A stretch of 16,340 bases of DNA. Origin: Pelotomaculum_B sp964543575. Lineage in GTDB: Bacteria > Bacillota > Desulfotomaculia > Desulfotomaculales > Pelotomaculaceae. The stretch's first letter is position 1. Each line of letters starts with the position of its first letter. Both the position numbers and the translations under genes were made by a program. A model generated the notes under the pieces. It saw nothing but the letters and a program-made list of their open reading frames with translations. It made no database searches and was not told where the DNA came from. This document shows positions 13,798 to 16,340 of the stretch, in pieces. The stretch covers positions 1 through 16,340 of the forward strand of contig CAZIYV010000073.1 in NCBI GenBank assembly GCA_964543575.1. The letters run 5' to 3'.

Positions 13798-14097
13798 TCA
13801 GGAAGAAAAGATACCGCCCAGAAAGCCCCGCTTTTTTTTCTTACGGGAACTGCTGTCATGATGATAGCCGTGCTGGTAAGGAGTTTGCGGATATTGCTGC
13901 GGCGGTGGCTGGGGAGGATTTACCGGAGTGGGTTGGCTCACACGGCCTTTTAACGCGGCGCCGCAATAGGGACAGGATACCCAGGCGGGATCGGCCTGCT
14001 TCCCGCATGAGGGACAGTTACTGGCTATTTGCACACCACAGTGAGGGCAAAATTTAAAATCATCCGGTAAAGACCTCTGACAACTTGGACAGTTCAT
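13798..14097 (-). CDS. Double zinc-ribbon protein
   Basis: A 99-aa protein with two successive zinc ribbons: CPSC...CPHC (residues 3-20) and CPSC...CPYC (28-45), each of the CxxC-x10+-CxxC type. A Pro/Gln/Tyr-rich flexible linker (about 53-76) and a basic tail ending GFLGGIFSS follow. Such DZR modules act as small protein- or nucleic acid-binding units, often next to or fused with kinases. The ATG at 14097 follows AAGGAGG with a 7-nt spacing. The stop is a TGA directly followed, in the same frame, by the kinase coding sequence, so the two may be one interrupted gene. The linker would suit a fused regulatory module. Confidence 0.8.
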   Translation of the reverse strand: MNCPSCQRSLPDDFKFCPHCGVQIASNCPSCGKQADPAWVSCPYCGAALKGRVSQPTPVNPPQPPPQQYPQTPYQHGYHHDSSSRKKKKRGFLGGIFSS

Positions 14098-14176
14098 CTA
14101 ATAACCTCCTTGTTTTTGTGAATTAAAATAAATACCCCGGCAGATGAAAGCTTTTCTTATTATTATTTCCATTTTT

Positions 14177-14207
14177 AGTATATCACAGCAAGTAAAATAT
14201 TAGCCAA
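14177..14207 (-). promoter_or_regulatory. Possible extended -10 promoter of the zinc-ribbon/kinase genes
   Basis: On the minus strand TGATATACT (14185-14177) is a good extended -10 element. TTGGCT (14207-14202) lies upstream with a 19-bp spacer, longer than ideal. The site is about 80 bp before the zinc-ribbon start and just after the terminator of the efflux genes. Confidence 0.4.
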
Positions 14208-14247
14208 GAAAAAGCTAAGAGAATGCTGAAAATCTCAGCATTCTCTT
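14208..14247 (-). terminator. Rho-independent terminator of the RND efflux genes
   Basis: A perfect 13-bp palindrome (14217-14229 and 14235-14247, arms AAGAGAATGCTGA and its complement) with a 5-nt loop is followed on the minus strand by AGC and TTTTTCTT. It lies 94 bp after the stop of the membrane fusion protein gene. Confidence 0.75.
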
Positions 14248-14340
14248 ATGCATTTTCCGCCTTGCCAAAATAGGCAGCTGGATCAAGATTATTTAAACTA
14301 TCCAAGCAGATGGCGCTTTTCATTACATCAAAGAATATGA

Positions 14341-15462
14341 TCAAGCGGTAGTGATTTCTACCGGCGAGCCGTTCTGCACCGCGGTTTGTCCCACTGTGAT
14401 CACCGGGTCCCCCTCTTGCAGGCCGTCCAGCACCTCTGCAGTTTCCCCTTCCGTGATGCCTATGTTCACGGAGGTTTCCACCGCTTTACCCTCTTTGGCC
14501 AGGTAAACCAGTTTTTGGCCGGCTTTTTCCACAATAGCCTCCTTGGGAATCAAAAGCACCTGCTGGTGTTCCTCCGTGGCCAGTTCAACCTCCGCAAACA
14601 TCCCCGGTTTCAGCTTCTGACCGTTATTTTCCACCCTGACCCGGACCCTGAAGGTTTTGCTTTGGGAATCCGCGGCGGGAGCCAGGTTGGTCAGCGTCCC
14701 TTCAAAGGGCTCAGCTGATGCTGCCGCTACCCTTACCTTTATCTTCTGCCCGGGTGTGAGGCGACTGATTTCGCTCTCAGGAATGCTGCACTCGGCGTAA
14801 ACACTTGAGATGTCTACTATGGTCATTACCGTGCCGCCGGTGTTGACCATCTCCCCGATATCAACGTGGCGGCTGGATACCAGCCCGTCGATAGGCGCAT
14901 AGATGGTGGCGTTGGCAACCTGATTACGGGCGTTGGCCAGAGCGGCGGCGGCCTGCTTGACCTGGGCATCGGCCTGCTCGGAGGTGGTACGGGCGTTGTC
15001 CAGATCACGCTGCGCGATAACCCCCGATTGTGCGAGCTGCTCATATCTCTCCAGGTTCAGGGCTGCCGATTTCTGCCCCGCCACAGCCAGTTCCAGATTT
15101 GCTTCCATCTGCTGCACCTGGATACTGTAATCGGTATCGTCAAGCTGAATAAGGGTCTGTCCCGCCTTTACCGGGTCGCCAAGATCCACCGTAACTGCCG
15201 CTACCCTGCCACCCACCTTGGGGATGATAGTCACCTCGGTGGCGGGAACTATTTTAGCGGCCAGAGTCACCCGGCGGCTGATCGAGCCTTTCTGCACCGC
15301 AGCTAACTTGACGGAAACTGGCTTTATTTCATCGGCGGCAGGTGTGGTTTTACCGATACCACGGTAGCCTCGCACCGCAAAAAACCCGATCATCAATATG
15401 ATGATCGCGCCTACTGTAATCAACCATTTGCGGTTGATTTTTCCCTTCGCTTCTTTAACCAC
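14341..15462 (-). CDS. RND efflux periplasmic adaptor (membrane fusion protein, HlyD/AcrA family)
   Basis: A protein of about 373 aa that bridges an RND pump in the membrane and the cell exterior. It has a basic N-terminus and one membrane anchor (about 12-30). A lipoyl half-motif follows (GGRVAAVTVDLGDPVKAGQ), then an alpha-helical hairpin with Ala/Gln-rich heptads (around LELAVAGQKSAALNLERYEQ), the second lipoyl half (IYAPIDGLVSSRHVDIGE), a beta-barrel domain (VYAECSIPESEISRL to GMFAEVEL) and a membrane-proximal domain. The GTG at 15462 is chosen because GGGGGAAGG lies 3 to 8 nt before it; a TTG at 15480 would add six residues overlapping that site. The pump gene lies 59 bp upstream, the reverse of the common adaptor-first order. 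The exported substrate is unknown. Confidence 0.92.
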   Translation of the reverse strand: MVKEAKGKINRKWLITVGAIIILMIGFFAVRGYRGIGKTTPAADEIKPVSVKLAAVQKGSISRRVTLAAKIVPATEVTIIPKVGGRVAAVTVDLGDPVKAGQTLIQLDDTDYSIQVQQMEANLELAVAGQKSAALNLERYEQLAQSGVIAQRDLDNARTTSEQADAQVKQAAAALANARNQVANATIYAPIDGLVSSRHVDIGEMVNTGGTVMTIVDISSVYAECSIPESEISRLTPGQKIKVRVAAASAEPFEGTLTNLAPAADSQSKTFRVRVRVENNGQKLKPGMFAEVELATEEHQQVLLIPKEAIVEKAGQKLVYLAKEGKAVETSVNIGITEGETAEVLDGLQEGDPVITVGQTAVQNGSPVEITTA

Positions 15463-15520
15463 TAACCTTCCCCCCGTCAAATTAGGTAATTACGTTTTTA
15501 ACCAAATAAATTCTCATTCC

Positions 15521-16340
15521 CTACATCCGTGCCTCCGCCGCTTCAGACAGACGGCGCAGTTTATCCATTTTGCGCTGTTGGCGACGCTTGCCGAAATCAT
15601 CCACCACGGTATAAAAGACCGGGATCACGATCAAGGTAAATAAAGTAGAGGTGATCAACCCGCCGATCAACACCACCGCCATACCCGAACGGATCTCCGT
15701 TCCCTCCGTCAGGGCGAGGGCGACAGGCAGCATACCAAAAATCATGGTCACCGAGGTCATGATAATCGGCCGCATCCGCGTCTTGGCCGCCTCCTGGACC
15801 GCCTCGCGCAGTTCTACCCCCCGGTCGCGCAGGGTGTTGGTGTAGTCGATCAGCAGGGTGCCGTTCTTGGCCACCAGGCCGTCCATCATGATCACCCCGA
15901 TCATTGAGAACAGGTTGAGCGTGTTATGGGTCAAGGCCAGTGCGATCAGCGAGCCAATTAACCCCAGGGGCAGCGAGAACATCCTGATCAGCGGGGTGAC
16001 CAGTGACTCGTACAACACAGCCAGCACCATGTAAACCAGTACAATCGCCAGCGCGAAAGCCGCCAGCATATCTCCCATAATTTCATTCATGTCTTGTGTC
16101 TCGCCGGCCTGCTTGACCGAATACCCGGGCTGAAGCTGGAGCTGAGACAACTTCCGGCCGATTTCCTGGGTAAAGGCCCCCTGGTTCGTACCCCCAATGT
16201 TTGCTCTCACTGTTATGGTCCGCTGGCGGGCAACCCGCTTAATCTGGATGGTCCCGCTTCCCCTGGTCACCTCGGCCACTTGGGCTAAAGGCACCTGTGC
16301 GCCGCTCGATGCAGCTATGGTGAGGTACTTTAGATTTTCC
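15521..16340 (-). CDS. RND efflux pump (AcrB/HAE1-type), C-terminal part (runs off the right edge)
   Basis: About 272 C-terminal residues of a proton-driven RND permease. The visible part begins in the porter domain (QVPLAQVAEVTRG, then NIGGTNQGAFTQEIG). It continues with membrane helices 8-12, including the conserved GVIMMDGLVAKNGTLLIDY segment with the Lys matching the TM10 proton-relay Lys of AcrB, and the family signature EAVQEAAKTRMRPIIMTSVT. It ends with a short basic tail. The frame stays open to the window edge, so the ORF start at 16294 is not a real start. The adaptor gene follows 58 bp downstream on the same strand. Exported compounds cannot be predicted. Confidence 0.93.
   Translation of the reverse strand, partial: ENLKYLTIAASSGAQVPLAQVAEVTRGSGTIQIKRVARQRTITVRANIGGTNQGAFTQEIGRKLSQLQLQPGYSVKQAGETQDMNEIMGDMLAAFALAIVLVYMVLAVLYESLVTPLIRMFSLPLGLIGSLIALALTHNTLNLFSMIGVIMMDGLVAKNGTLLIDYTNTLRDRGVELREAVQEAAKTRMRPIIMTSVTMIFGMLPVALALTEGTEIRSGMAVVLIGGLITSTLFTLIVIPVFYTVVDDFGKRRQQRKMDKLRRLSEAAEARM

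Noticed and set aside
1..16340. CRISPR arrays, tRNA or rRNA genes, prophage or complete insertion sequences
   Set aside because: No regularly spaced repeats, no tRNA-like cloverleaf ends, no integrase or transposase reading frames were seen on either strand.

Overview
The window looks like a chromosomal segment from a low-to-medium GC Firmicute, most likely a clostridial, Peptococcaceae/Desulfotomaculum-like anaerobe. This rests on strong AGGAGG-type ribosome sites with frequent GTG and TTG starts, a cobalamin riboswitch coupled to an intrinsic terminator, an ECF sigma factor next to DUF3795 Cys-rich proteins, YwbE, and an eukaryotic-type kinase. The assignment is an inference from gene content, not a proven taxonomy. 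A run of 10 Ns at 4066-4075 shows that this is a draft scaffold.

Layout. Positions 1-892 (minus) hold the N-terminal 297 residues of RecQ helicase. Divergent from it, on the plus strand, are an ECF-type sigma factor (1163-1945) and two paralogous DUF3795 cysteine-rich proteins (2012-2443, 2500-3027). They are followed by a GGGGACA/TGTCCCC repeat cluster and a good intrinsic terminator (3159-3186). A possible ECF-type promoter lies between the sigma gene and the DUF3795 pair. Everything to the right of this is on the minus strand.

The most distinctive unit is a B12-controlled operon read from about 6053 to 3169. It has a perfect consensus promoter (TTGACA-17-TATAAT), a cobalamin riboswitch, an intrinsic terminator, a zinc-dependent medium-chain alcohol dehydrogenase, a TrpD-family phosphoribosyltransferase (split by the N gap) and a 127-aa protein of unknown function. 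The TrpD homologue keeps its PRPP and metal motifs. The residues known to contact anthranilate are replaced, and no other trp gene is present. A phosphoribosyl transfer linked to corrinoid metabolism is therefore an open hypothesis.

Upstream of it on the minus strand are a YwbE-ArsC/Spx-like pair (6591-6050) and an OmpR-type response regulator with its HAMP sensor kinase (8908-6735). Next come a small four-helix membrane protein with two H-x13-H pairs, probably a di-heme b-type cytochrome (8998-9546), and an 850-aa P-type ATPase of uncertain ion specificity (9668-12220). Then come a His-rich membrane protein (12362-12883) and a Ser/Thr kinase (12961-13797) that has no ATG/GTG/TTG start. The kinase is separated from an upstream double zinc-ribbon protein (13798-14097) by a single in-frame TGA. 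The right end carries an RND efflux module: membrane fusion protein (14341-15462) preceded by the C-terminal part of an AcrB/HAE1-type pump (15521 to the window edge).

No tRNA, rRNA, CRISPR array, complete insertion sequence or prophage gene was recognised.
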